A stretch of 64,000 nt of DNA, from assembly GCA_022747635.1 (NCBI GenBank), contig JAKTNV010000024.1, forward strand, positions 3,286,001-3,350,000, written 5' to 3'. The number at the start of each line of letters is the position of its first letter. Position 1 is the first letter of the stretch. The position numbers were made by a program, and so were the translations under genes. The notes beneath the pieces were generated by a model, which saw nothing but the letters and a program-made list of their open reading frames with translations, was not told the DNA's origin and made no database searches. This document shows, one piece after another, positions 24,030-36,180 of this stretch. The DNA comes from Hetaerina americana. Taxonomy: Eukaryota > Arthropoda > Insecta > Odonata > Calopterygidae.

Positions 24030-24121
24030 CGAGGGTCGTCTGAAACGTTTCTGACCTAAGAAAGATATAAGTAATTTTTTCTGAAATTTTCTGTGTTCGA
24101 AAAATTTTCAGTCCACCCTTG
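24030..24121. mobile_element. tiny mariner-like MITE
   Basis: A 92-bp sequence whose ends are imperfect inverted repeats: CGAGGGTCGTCTGAAACG at the left and, inverted at the right, CAAGGGTGGACTGAAAAT. The GAGGGTNGTCTGAAA-type terminus is of the mariner kind. TA follows on the right; the left flank is the CA repeat, so the target duplication is not intact. No coding capacity. Confidence 0.5.
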
Positions 24122-24284
24122 TATATACATATACAATATATAACTGTTCAATGTTCGTCTATGACTCTGCAATTACCTTTATCTTTTCAATGGCCACATC
24201 TATAGAACCCTCTTAACTTACCTCACTATCTTCAGTCAAACACCGGGTTTTGGTTCCATACAGTGACCCTCTCCGCATTTTAAA

Positions 24285-24348
24285 GTTTGCTTATATATTC
24301 TGTGTTTTTTCGTTAGGTTTGCTTATATATTCTGTGTTTCGTTTCGTA
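24285..24348. repeat. 32-bp tandem duplication
   Basis: Two adjacent copies of a unit beginning GTTTGCTTATATATTCTGTG, first at 24285-24316 and second from 24317, nearly identical. Confidence 0.85.
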
Positions 24349-24611
24349 AAAATTATGCCGGCGTATGTACAATGTTTCAACACCTGTTCTAGTTTATTTC
24401 CTCTTTATTTTATTGTGTAATCTAACCTTCATACTCTTTGAAAATCTCATTCCTTATTTTTGTGATCGAAATTAAGTCATACGTTTTATATTGGCCATTG
24501 TTATTTATCGTAATGTTATTAAAATTAAATCTTCAATTACTAGTGAATTTATTATGTAATCACAATCAAGTCTGAATCAATTACGGCTCCACCCATCTTC
24601 ATGCCCAATTT

Positions 24612-24674
24612 AATCACCCTTACCACAGGCCTTAGCGGTGGTTTAAGGGTACTACATAAATTAAAAAAAATAAT
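24612..24674 (+). mobile_element. LINE 3' tail, solo copy
   Basis: Short sequence with the order CACCCTT, CCACAGG, TTAGCGGTGG, GGGTACTACATAAA and an A-rich end. The same order occurs at the end of the LINE at 47.7 kb and, reversed, at 58.0 kb. Interpreted as a severely 5'-truncated retrocopy. Confidence 0.6.
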
Positions 24675-26035
24675 TCCTCGCCATGTATTGAAATTTCCTC
24701 AGTAAGCAAGTTGAAAAACTAATGTTAATGAAAATAATGACTGCTTTTTTCCGTGTTCATCATTATTCATTCCGCTTCTCCCCTACCTTGTGTGTCTTGA
24801 ATCATATGGAGAGTCTTAGTAAGTCAAACATCCCTCTAGAGTTCTATTCCTGTATTTTGCAATACTTCTTTCGTCAACCTTGTCCATTTAAATTTCCAAG
24901 GCCTCCTTGAAATCCAGAGAGCCAACAAAAATATCCTGGTTTATCCTTTCAAATGATACTGTGGTATTTATATGTGTTCCTCTCCACTTCTAATGCCAAA
25001 CGCGTCGTAACGAAGTTTTTTGTGTATTTGTTAAATTATACAACTTCTGTTGAACTTAAGTACCTTTCCAAATGTGAGGTTCCCCAGAACTTATTGGCTA
25101 CATTTTTACTTTTAACGGACTGGTGATTAAGACTAAATTAATGAGTTCTTGAGGACTTCTGCGTCATTTAAATTGCGACAATGACTTCTATTTGATCTTT
25201 CTTTTCCGCTTAATTTTTAATTTAATTCATACCCCTTGTCAGTACCACATCTAAAGTACTAAGCCAAACTTTTTGTTGGAAGTTTTTTGTGGATTGTCAT
25301 CAATTTGCTCGAATTTCTAACGGTTTTATCTGTAAATTTCTGTACTATTGCTCACATTTATTTTGTGTTCAATTTTCCTGTTGATCCCTTTAAATTTTTA
25401 TCAATTTTTACATCTACTCATATTTTCTGTACTATTCCCATTTCTTATTTTTCTATCACGTGCTTCCTGATGTTCCGTTCTTTTTATTCCCGCTACAGCT
25501 CCTGCTTTCCTGGTTCTTATTTTTCTTTGTCTTTTAACATTTTTGAAATTTGGAACAAAGTTCATTGAAACTAAATCAAAATACGAATCTGGGATCGGCC
25601 CTTGAGAAGCTATGCGTTTTGACGAAGCTGTCAGCAAATCTGTTACTGCTATAGTATAATGGAACTGGTGTCTTCCATCGTCTCAGGACATTTTTTGCCC
25701 TACTACAGTCTCGTAATTAGATGAAGAAATCATACATAATCTTAATGGGGATTTGGCTTTATATTTCTTGGCAGTGCCAAATTTTCGATTTGTATTCACC
25801 CTGAATTCTTTGTTTACTGCGTATCTTCTAATCTGTCTTCGATTAGTCAGGTTCTCCGTGAATAGTGATCAACGGTGAATAAAGTGACATAATTCAAAGA
25901 ATTTGTTTGAATTTAAATGCAATTTAAGATTGTGAATTGGAAAACGCTTCATATCGTGAATGCACGTTATTTCTTCCATCATATTTTACCTTTAAACTTA
26001 TATTTAATACTATAATTGGCATCACCACTTGTTAT
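24675..26035. other. no gene seen
   Basis: AT-rich interval with short ORFs lacking any motif. Confidence 0.4.
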
Positions 26036-27010
26036 CTAACCTTTCGATTCGCAAGAACGACCACCAACCGCTGCGGGTAGGAAACACGCGTTGATTTCGC
26101 CCTGTTCAAGGAATATTCCTTTTTGTTCCCCCACAGCCGCGTGCAGAAAAAGGATACGCGGCGGGCATAAAGTCCTATTTAATGCGGACAGGGAGGGAGG
26201 CGCAAGAGGGTGTGTCTGCACGGAGGGAAATGGGGTGGAGAGAGAAATGAGGAGTGGAAAGCGGAATCTGTTGGGGGAAGGGGGTAGGGTTGAGGAGGAG
26301 GCACGGGTAGTGACGCGTGAGAAGGAAGATGGTCGATGTTTGTGTGAGTATAATGGGAGCAGCAGGTGCGCCTTCTTTATGCATAGCGGACGGGGGTTGG
26401 GCGGAGGAGTGTGCGGGAGTGTGGAATAAAAATTAAGACGCTGGGAGAGGCGCGGTACCCAACGCCTCGTGGGCACACTATGAGCGCGCCTTTTGATGCT
26501 CCCCTTCGAAAGGGAAATAATGGGGGAGTAAAAATGAATGGAGTTTGCTGTCGGTTGGGCAGGGTGCTGGAAGGAAGGGTAAGCGGGGAATACGAACGGT
26601 TGAGGTAAGGTTGGTACCCGGGTCTGATGGTCGTGGAGAGGGTGGAGGGGACGGATTGACTGGAAAAGGAGAGGAGGCGGCGGCCAACCCCCTGGAGGTA
26701 TGAAAAGCGAGCGAAGATGGGGAACCTGGTGGAGGAGTAGGTGGGCTGTGAGGAGGGGGGAGTCTCTTGGGACGCGATTATGTGCGTGGGCGTGTGTGTG
26801 CGTGGGGCGTGGGGTGGGGCAGGGAGTCCATGGGTGGCTGAGGATGACTGGGAGTGGCTCGAGGAATGAGCTCATTCCGCGGGAGGAAATTTGGAAGGAA
26901 TTCGATGGAAGGAGAGGAGCGAATGATGGGAGAATGAAGAAGAGTGATGCGCTGGTGGGAGAGAGGGGATGGTGGCGGGGAGCATATTTGCGCGATGCGC
27001 TTTGGTTTTA
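26036..27010. repeat. large G/A-rich, GC-elevated island
   Basis: Almost 1 kb of plus-strand G/A-rich sequence with GC content clearly above its surroundings. It hosts the longest proline-rich minus-strand ORF (26036-26875, 279 aa: mostly Pro, Ser, Leu, His) and overlapping plus-strand ORFs rich in Gly, Arg and Glu. Simultaneous long ORFs on both strands point to composition rather than coding. It could be regulatory or a degenerate promoter region. Confidence 0.5.
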
Positions 27011-27940
27011 TTAATTTACTCCGAGGGAGCACGGAGCATGCCGAGCTTTTTTTATGATGCCTTGCTGGAAGGTACTGCGCGAGGTGGAATTAGGGTAGGT
27101 GGGGGAGGAATGATACATTGCGTCGAAGGTTTAAGAAAATGCTGGAATCTAAAGCTCCCGAGGGCATTATGAAAGGGTGGCTTTTTGGAAAGAAATTGTT
27201 CGTTTAGTGCCAGGTAAAAAAGAGGGCGCATGCTGGGAGATTAAATATGTAGGTTTTTTCAAATGTATTTGCCTGTGCATGAAAATATTCAATGCATCAT
27301 TCTCGTTGAGAATGGCTTTTAGATCATGAAGGGAAGCATTAAGGCGTAGTAGATGTGAAGGAGTCAGAGGAGTATAAATAGGAATAATAATGTTCATCAG
27401 TTTGTCATAAGTAGAGTGTTTTTTTCTGTCGCCGACGCTATTGTCACATTCTATTTATTTGCATATGATTCTTCTACTCTATGTCTTAATAAACCGAATT
27501 CAGTTTCATTTTAGTTGGGGAATTTTAAATTAGATAACTTTCGTAACAGTCGGAATATAATTTTTTAAAAGAGCTTAATATGTCACGAATAATCACACTA
27601 GATTTCCCATGAAAGATTCCTAATAAAATCATTGGATTGTCCTAGACTAGGATGTATGCCTAAACGTACGAGCGAGAGTTTAAACATTTGTGCTGGTTTT
27701 TTAAAACAGCAGCATATATGCCGGTTCTATTTAACTGGATCCCATTATGTCGTGAATTTTAGCGATCATTTCATTAATACTAAGATCCTAAGCAAAGGTT
27801 TAGTTTCTCCTTCCTCTCCTTCGTTTGGAGCATAGGGGGTTGTAGAAGCTTTGCGCTATGAAATTTACCATCTAAATCTAATTTACCCTGACTGCTCTTC
27901 TCGGTTTTATATTTTCCCTGGATCATTTTGCACCTTCAAT
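27011..27940. other. no gene seen
   Basis: Returns to AT-rich sequence; no recognisable feature. Confidence 0.4.
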
Positions 27941-28700
27941 TGTTTTTGACGGACATATCCCGCAACCAGCAGCGAATCCCGAAGGGCGAACCGTCACAAA
28001 CCCGCAGAAAGCATATTGAATGGCGAATGTTCACCTCCTTTCTCAGAACTGAAGGGCACACCATCAACTACAGGACCACGGTACGATTTCAGACCCCTAC
28101 CAGGCAGAAAGATTAAGTAATTTTATTGCGTATTTTTTTAGCGTAGCGCAAACATCATCCTTTAAAAAACTCCAGAGGCTCATGGATATATTTGAGAGGA
28201 GCCCACGTCTATCGCTCAAGGAGAAAGGCCAACTCCCGACAATCCACAATGGCGGGCCCCAGCAACGAGTAGGGAAATGAGACGTGCCAGCGTTAGGAGC
28301 CTTTTTTCCTCACAGAGAGGCGTCCTGGAATGGTCGGACGGCGAGCACGAATCACGCCGAGCACGGAATGTTCCCAAGGGGCGAGAACGATCACCCACCT
28401 GGCACTTACTTACCCATATAGCCCTTCCAGGATTGATTTTACCGATTTGGATTATATCATTTGGAGTATATCCCAGTCTAGACTGTCAGCCGGACGGTGG
28501 AATATACAGGTACGACCCCAAACGGGCGATCCTGTCTGACACTGTTGCAGTCACTGGGGCTCCGGTCTTGCTGGTCGCTCCACCGGACTTGAGCTCACTC
28601 CTTGGTGATAACCAGCGTTTATATACTGTCTTTCATGAGATGACCTCCACCCCCAAGCAGTAGCTACGGTTGGTTAACTCCAAGCGAAGGGTATGAATCG
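27941..28700. other. unclassified GC-elevated segment
   Basis: Sharp rise in GC content and CpG without the purine/pyrimidine bias of the other islands. Plus-strand ORFs at 27928-28116 and 28277-28663 (128 aa; includes TGAPVLLVAPPDLSSLLGDN) overlap minus-strand ORF 28216-28398. I recognise no family. It could be a decayed transposon or exon-bearing host sequence. Confidence 0.3.
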
Positions 28701-28913
28701 CTCGCAGATGAAGCATAAATTTTGATCCGGGGGTTGGGGTAGTGTCTTTGCGACATGTTAAACATCGGTGTTTTGATTCCTCTGTGTCCAACTTATTTTT
28801 TCCATTATTTACCACATTCACATATCAGAAGTCTCCAATCTACGTTCGTCCTCTTGTCTGAAAAACATTATTTCAGATGCATTATGCTCGACGCCACATT
28901 TTGAAGTCCTTAG

Positions 28914-29086
28914 TAATACCAAGAAAATGCGGGAGATGTCGCAACAGTAACTTTTAACCGAGTCGCTCGCTAAATTTGCATTACGATGGAACAATTTAAG
29001 AGTGTAAAAATCAAACGCCTTGATCGGGCATTCGGTCGGATATCGAAGGATCCGGATTCGAATCCCGGTCAAGGCAAATGATTTTT
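28914..29086 (-). mobile_element. SINE family 1, foldback copy
   Basis: Reverse-orientation SINE. The tail (28925-29000, containing GCGGGAGATGTCGC and the AACAGTAACTTTTAAC block) matches the 50-kb copy inverted. After it comes the inverted 3' part of the tRNA-like head (AAAAATCAAACGCCTTGATCGGG, split at 29006-29028). The sequence then turns round: 29059-29086 carries the same head end in plus orientation, with a B-box match GGATTCGAATCC at 29054-29065. The two arms (29006-29034 and 29059-29086) form a near-perfect hairpin with a 24-nt loop. So this is a palindromic, head-to-head partial copy. Confidence 0.75.
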
Positions 29087-29585
29087 AACCTTCTTATAAT
29101 AGATATATTTTGATATTTATGAATCGACAAAATTGCCAGCGAGGCTTGCATACTTGTCGGGAGCGTCATAAGAAGTGTGCAAAAACGTAGGTTATCATTT
29201 CTTTTAAGAGTGCTTTTTAAACACAATTTATAAGTTATTTTTATAGGTTTTTAGCGTTCGGTTGTTGTGGCCGCCGAAAATAGGTATCTACCGCTTTCTC
29301 TTTATCTAATTCAAAGATAAAGGTGGTAAAGCGTGGCACCGCATACTAAATTTTCGTTGCTTAAAAATGGCGTCTTACTACCGAGTTCATATCAATTCCT
29401 TGCGCGGGGATGGTTTTTACACACACACATACGCGCTGTGAATTGGGTTGGAATGTACTTTGCTTTAGTCAATTTATAGAACTTGTGCGTTGGTAGAAGA
29501 TGGAGTCCATTTATATCCTGCACAATGGCGAGTTGCAGTTCTGTTCGAGGAAAGGCCCTTCGTTACGTGCGGAGCGAGTTTTGGA
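29087..29585. other. no gene seen
   Basis: No recognisable gene. A short inverted motif (GCTTTCTCTTTATC against GATAAAGGTGGTAAAGC, 29290-29332) could form a weak hairpin. Confidence 0.35.
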
Positions 29586-29860
29586 CCAAATCAGTCTCCA
29601 GTGCTTCTCTTTAATTTCCGCTAGCTCTGGTCTTTCTTTAAATAGTCTCATTCTTGGAACCTACCCTGACCCTTTTGTCGTCTCTCCCTTAGCCTCTCCT
29701 TGGCCTCCCCTTCCAACACTAAGTTTCTTTTCTGAAAGGGTCCTCGCCGACTCCATTTTCCCATCTTAATTACTCCAACCATTTATCGACTCTCTCTCGC
29801 TCCCCTCTTACCCTCGGCCATTTCTATCGCTTTCGATTCCTTTAGCTTCGTCGAGGATTT
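29586..29860. repeat. pyrimidine-rich (C/T) island
   Basis: C/T-rich with CTCTCT and CCTTGG runs; the plus-strand ORF 29500-29769 is a composition by-product. Confidence 0.45.
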
Positions 29861-32650
29861 GGAACTTTTTAGTGATACGATCGTTAATTTTCATGCAAAA
29901 TACCCAAGTAGAATATGCTGAGTCTCCTTAAGAAACTTTAGTTTATTAACTGAATGGTAGCCAGATGCCGTAGGGTATTAGGAGGCAACGTAATTATATC
30001 CAAGGCATAATACATGGGGAGTTACGCTTTAACTCATGACATGTCGGAGGTTTCTTTGATGGACTGACGTGCACCTTAAAAAAAAGGCATGTACTTCACT
30101 TAAAATTGTGTTAAATTAAATCCATGCCATTTAAAATCCATTCCAGGTCCATTTAAATTCCGCAGTCGGAATTTTTTAAAAGAATAATGATTTAAAAAAT
30201 ACGAGTTTTAATGCTCCTACAGGTGAATCGAGGGTAATATAAAACTCAAATTTGCTTTAAAAGTATGATCAAAGTGCGAACTAAATAACAGGGAATGTCG
30301 AAGCAAGGTTGCCATTTACATATGTGAATCGAAAACCATTATGAAGAACTAGAAAGTTGTTTTGTATGAGATTCGAATGGATTTTGTATGAGAGGTGGGA
30401 ACTCGCCCCTGAAAGTAATGAAGTAACTAAGTCTTAAGGCGCGTGAATTTCTCCCATGCAGGATAAAGGAAGCGCAGCTAATTTTCCTCTGCTGTATTTG
30501 TTTTCCCACGAAGCTCTCAACTCCAGAAAATTGCACTGGTTGTTGTTTTTTAGGTGTGGTTGCAATTATAATTTCACTTGAAATACCATCTGCAAAACTG
30601 CCGTATCAAATTTCAATTTCAAATTCATCACCCTGTATTCGAACTCTTTACCCTCCAGTCAGTAGCCTAGAATTTTACTGACTAGACTGTTAAAATGCAT
30701 AAAATGTAAATGTCAGATTAGAATAGCGGGGGCGCCCGTGAAAAAAGCGTTCATAGTTAGAAAAAACACAGCGACGATATTCAAATTGATTATTTAAAAC
30801 AGTATAGCATATTAATGTTGTACAGACTCTCATATTTTATTTTTCTTGTGGCTTGTAATGTAATCCAGAGACTTGTGTTGTTCACCAAAATAATTAGGGT
30901 TTGTATTATCTTCGAAGTGACTCTTGTTAGTTGTACATGAATACTTTACTTAAAATACTTTGTTCATAACTGCTTCCACATTTTTCAGGCGATTTTAATT
31001 TCCTACCCATGGCCCCATTTATTCATCCAATATCAAATATTTTCAGCATTTTGTTTAGTAATTGTATGACTAAGGTGATAGTATTCAGATCAATCACTGC
31101 CGTTCTGTTGCAAAACGTAACATAACGGAAAATCCTTGATAAGTAACTCTATGAATTACAATGTTGACCAAAGTCAGTTTTATCGGCTTGATTTTATGAG
31201 GCATCATCATCACAACACATTATTCGGAGTGAAGGGTGCCATACTATATACCGCAGTTATCTTTGACCAATCCTGTTCGTGGCCTCTACCTAGGTCTTTT
31301 TAAATCGGAGTAAAACAAAATGCGTCGATTCGGGCGATATGGCTCTTTTGGAATATGAATACAAAAGAGGGTAGTATTTTTTTGTAGAACTCCCTCTGTA
31401 TTTCAAAAGGCGATTCTTGAAAAGGCTCTTTTATCATTTTATAGTATATTCTAGTTTCCAAAATCGCAAAATTGGGAATTTGGTCGGAGGTCACCTGGTA
31501 ACTGCGTTTAAACATTATGTTTTCTTCTACTTATATCTTGTAATGTGAAAAATGAAGTTATTCAAATAATTTTTTTGTGAAAAGCCATCAAGTCTATTCA
31601 CCCATCTATGTAAACATTTTAACAGTATAGTCATGGTCATAGGAAGCCAGATGGGGTGTTCACCCTCCATTAAACTCAAAGCGCTCCAGGGGTTCCTTGT
31701 GTCTAAACTTTTAATGAATCCACCCTTTAGGGCCGCTGGTAGGCTGAACCATTGCACAAGGACGTTAAATTTTTAAGTTGGAAAATTGAGAAAAAATTAA
31801 GTGTTCTGTTTAATATTTAAGCTTGACTTGAGTGGTGCTTCAGTATTATTGTATTTACCTGTATCAAGAGATTACCCACAAACTTACTACTGCAAGTATC
31901 CTTGTTTAGACACTCACAGATTTCATTCCAATTGTTTCTTAGTTTTTTCCTACTGTTAATTTTTTGAGAAATTGGCCCGATTTGGGTGTCTTAATTTTCC
32001 CTTATATTAAGTTTCATGCCAGTCTTTATAGTATGCCAATCAATTTAATGTACAATTCTCATTATCCTTTAGAATCGTCTTTTGTTTTGCGTGGCTTCTT
32101 TATACATATTGATTTTCTTAATCTTCATCACAGTCTTATCAATATTTGTAATCCGTTAAATATTATTTTCTCTATCTCATTTCAATAGTCTTGGAAAACA
32201 TTTTTTGGCTTAATTCATAGGTATGCAGATATTAGAAGGAATTGTATCATGCCGTTAGTTAGCATTCTTCATTGGGAGATTTCGTATGTTTATGTTTGAA
32301 ATGAACCAATTAGGGAGATAGAAAGCCTCCCGTATTCTTATAATTTATTCTACATCAAAAAGAAGCAATTTCGTATGAATGGTATTATTTACATGAGAAG
32401 GTTAGCTATAGTATAAGGCATGTGAGAACAAGCTGCTTTCAAGTTTCAAAAGTTAAATAATTAAAAGTGCGAATTACTTGTTCTTATGTTGTTTCGTGCA
32501 AGTCTTCTTTCTTTGTCTTCAGATCTACTTGTCTTCTCGTGAACCGTACTTCAGCTGGTGAGAGATAAGAGCAAGCCCAAAAAATCCCACATTACATGCT
32601 CATTTCGCCACCACCATAGTAATGAAACCGGAAGGTTGGTTTTTATAACC
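29861..32650. other. no gene seen
   Basis: AT-rich interval of 2.8 kb; no transposon ends, domains or strong repeats recognised. Confidence 0.4.
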
Positions 32651-33240
32651 CCGATAGATAAATTTTATAAGGAGAGAGAGGAGAGGGGGACATCCTAGGC
32701 TTGTAGAATTTCATGGACAGTAAGGAGGTTTTCATGGAAGTAAAGGAAGGAAGTGGAAGTGATAGGACGAGTGAAGGAAGAGAGGAACATTTTAGGTCCG
32801 TAATTAATTCATGGCGGAATGCTGAGCGATGTAAGAGAGTAAGGGAGGAACGGATGGGGGAGGGATCCATTGGAAGCGTTTTCACGTCGTGCTTAGTCAT
32901 TGGAATGGGCCACGAAAGAGATGGAAAAGAGGAGGAGGGTCGGGAGTGAAGTAACGCGGCAAGGAGTTGGGGGTGGGGGGAGGATTTGCTCGAAGAGGGA
33001 CAGCGAGAAAGAGGAGAATTTTGGGAAGTGGCACTGGGGGTGGAGAGGGGGCGTGGTTAATAAGGAGTCGAGGAGGGACGGAGTGCCAAGGAGAAGGAAT
33101 GGGAGATTGTCGGGTATATATTTATATATTGAGATGGTACTTGCTCTGAAGGAGAGGTGATGTGGCAGGGGGAGGGTCTCTCTCTTTCTTGGTGGGGATG
33201 GAGGGGGGTGGGGGGAGGACGAAGTCGAAGTGACGGTGGC
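32651..33240. repeat. purine-rich (A/G) island
   Basis: Plus strand rich in GGAGG, GAAGG and GGGG; opposing ORFs on both strands lack domains. Followed immediately by a C/T-rich segment. Confidence 0.55.
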
Positions 33241-33560
33241 GGGCGAGAGGAGATCATCCATCGTCCTGAATCATAGAAAAGTGGGAGAGGGCGTCTCTCC
33301 ATTAAGTATTAAAGGTAGCATCGCGAGTGGCACTCCCCCATACCTTTTACATGGCCCTTCCTCCCAACCCTTAAACCCGTCTCTTCCACCCTTCGCCTTA
33401 GACCCATCTCAATCTCACCTGCACGCGGTGTCTAAACTCCTCCTTCCTCCGGTTCTCATTTTGGGACAATCCCATTCTGTTTCAATGTTTTTCTTCCAGA
33501 AACCCGCAATCTTTCACTCTGTCTGATTCTGTCTTCCTGTCTTCCCTCTTTGGTTTTAGT
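33241..33560. repeat. pyrimidine-rich (C/T) segment
   Basis: The strand bias reverses here, giving an A/G-then-C/T pair with the preceding island, a pattern repeated at 59.0-59.9 kb. Confidence 0.5.
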
Positions 33561-34720
33561 TAAACATAAACTAAAATTTAAAGCATAATTATTTACGGTA
33601 GTAAAGTGAGTGAGAGCGTTGGGATATTCACCATATGGCCCCGAGGTTAAGCACCAGTTATGTATTTGGGCTGGCTAAACTTAGGCAGGAAGATATTGCT
33701 GGCACAAGGATTTTTCGAAAATCACAGAAAAAATAGGTGAAGAACCTGTTCATGTTGTATGTTAATTTCACATTCCATAGGTTTCATAAAAGCATTTCAT
33801 TGCCCAATAGCTCCAATGCATGTTTATTTGAAAACTTTACATCTCAAAAATCACCTTATTCATTTTGTGCCATCTTTCAAAAATTACAAAAACAGGTTTG
33901 CATATTAGTCTGTTATTTTCCGGGTTGGATTTATGTTTTGAGAAACTGTATATATCAGAGGCAATGGTTTGTATGATGTTTATATCGTAAATTAGAGATG
34001 GAATGTATTAATAAATAATAAAATAAAGAATATTAATGTCGCATTTACACTATTGTGCCACGTTGATTGATTCGGTCAGTTACTTGCTTGTATTGTATTT
34101 TTTCATTTAATTTATTCATTAAATATTAGACCACCTTATTCGGCCAGCGGGAGTCAATGGCCTCCTGTCCTAAGGCACTTACTTGGGATTACCTCTAAAC
34201 TTTAAAACTGTGGCTGGCGAGAGCTCTAAAGTGAATTTGAAACTACTTGGATGTCAAGGTAAATAAGGGAGGGACAACATTAATATTAACCGTGAGCAAC
34301 ATTGGGGTCTTTTAAATAAATGTGTTACTGACGGGTCGTCACCTTCTTACTACCATAGGCCATTTCCATCTTAAACGTTGAACACTTTAGGTTGCTTGCA
34401 ATACTACTGCGTATCGCTCTCCTCGCCATGGAACTAGAAACTAATTCTTGTAAAAATGAATTGAGGTATTCACCAAAATTTTACTCACTTTACTTAGCCT
34501 CATCTTGTATTTAGACTAGTAAATTATTTTTGAGTCTCAGGATGGCAATGTTCCTATTAGGAATGACTTAGAGTACGTGTAACGTTCGTTTTTTTACCCT
34601 AAAAGTAACCTTTCTACCAGTTTTTATGTCCGTTTGTCAATCAACCTTGAGTTCCAGTCTCATCGAATATTACAATCTTTAAAGTAAACATTACGAATTA
34701 TGGGTACGGCGGTGATTATA
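33561..34720. other. no gene seen
   Basis: AT-rich; no supported feature. Confidence 0.4.
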
Positions 34721-35290
34721 GATACTCTTCTAGGAATTATATTTGGACCTTTTCCTTTAGACACGAGCCCTAGATTCTCTTGTTCTCTACTACCATCCCG
34801 AACGTCAGGGTTCCTTTCTCCAGCAAACCCATTCCTCGAACGGCCATCACCGTCTTCGCACCCGTTTCCCTTTTTGTCCCTCCTCCCACTCCCCTGCACA
34901 TCCTTGCCACTTCTTCAAAGAATTTTCACGACCGTCACTCCCTCGAGTCTTTTCCCTTCTCCTCATTGTCCACTTTCGTGTTCTCCCTTCCTCGCCAATC
35001 TCTCCCTGACGGCGCTCTGTCCTCCCATCGTCCCGCCCTCGCCTTTCCTTCTTCACCCCCCCTCCTTTTTAGACACCTCTTCTTTCTAACCTACCTTACC
35101 TCCTCTCTTTCACTATTTCGCCGAGTCCCTTAGCGTCTCTCCAAATCACTTCTACGCCGCCACTTAGGTCCATTAAATTCATTCCGCGTTGGCCCAACTC
35201 TGACGCCCCAGCTCTCCGGTCCCGTCGGACTTCTCTGTCTGTCGAGACCCCTCTCCTCCCCGCTCAATTCTTGCGTTTCTCTATTTAACC
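34721..35290. repeat. pyrimidine-rich (C/T) island
   Basis: C/T-rich on plus with CCCTCC, CTTCTC and TCTCCC runs. Two overlapping plus-strand ORFs (34700-35089 and 34780-35133), both Pro/Ser/Phe-rich in different frames, show that openness is due to composition. Confidence 0.6.
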
Positions 35291-35860
35291 GTTTTATCCG
35301 TACTTGGTAACCTCTTTCGGAATATAGTCATGGGGAAAATGATTTCCCTCTATATACATTTCACGAATAATATACGGATGCAATCTAAGTTTTCCTTGAA
35401 AAATTGATAAATACCCCTTGTGCATATGTTATAATTGCTCATTATTCACAAAGGAAAATTTTATGAACCGAAAGCATTTTACTTGCATTTTGAGATGAAG
35501 TCGAGTGATGCAACATTAATATCTTTGTGTGAACATTTAAATCGTTACCTATGATTAAAGTAACTATATTTTTAGTGTGCAAAACGTTTTATTAGTATAT
35601 AGGCAACAGATTATGAATGAAACGTCTATATTAGAGTAAATACAACTGGAAAACTCTTCTTTACAATAGGAAATCATTGAAATACAGGTATTATGGCAAC
35701 AACTCAAAGCAGTCGCAGACCTGCAAGTATGAGTACCTAAAAGCTCTTTGGATATTTCCTAGATTTTTTTATATGGTTCATCCCATTATTTTTGAGCATG
35801 GATTGGCTCGGATGACGGTCGACCGGTCTACTCACGGATCCGCTTGGTTGGCAACCCTGG
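35291..35860. other. no gene seen
   Basis: AT-rich; no supported feature. Confidence 0.4.
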
Positions 35861-36180
35861 GTCACCCTTCCGCATCGTTCCTCATCTCCCCCTTTCCCCT
35901 CCGACAGTACTCCCCCTCTCTCATTTTTTATCCGCTTCCTCCTGTATTTTTTTCCCTCTCTCTCCCGCTCTCCTCTTATTTTTTTCAAACAAAAGAGTGT
36001 CCTCTGAGATCGTCGGAGACGGCGTGGTGGAGGTTGTTTTGCAGAAGATGAGTGAGGAGACTTCAGAAACAGTCCCCATGTCATTTAAATAGTAATTTAC
36101 AAACTATATATATTCTACCCCCTCCCCCTCTGCCCAGCACTCTTTCTCCCTTCCTCCCAGCTTTCGTGGTGATTTTGGAA
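35861..36180. repeat. pyrimidine-rich (C/T) island, interrupted
   Basis: Two C/T-rich stretches (35870-36000 and 36115-36170) separated by GC-balanced sequence; no gene supported. Confidence 0.45.

Noticed and set aside
26036..26875. 279-codon minus-strand ORF rich in Pro, Ser, Leu and His
   Set aside because: It lies in a G/A-rich island where stops are rare on the complementary strand; long ORFs overlap it on the other strand and in other frames, and no domain is visible.
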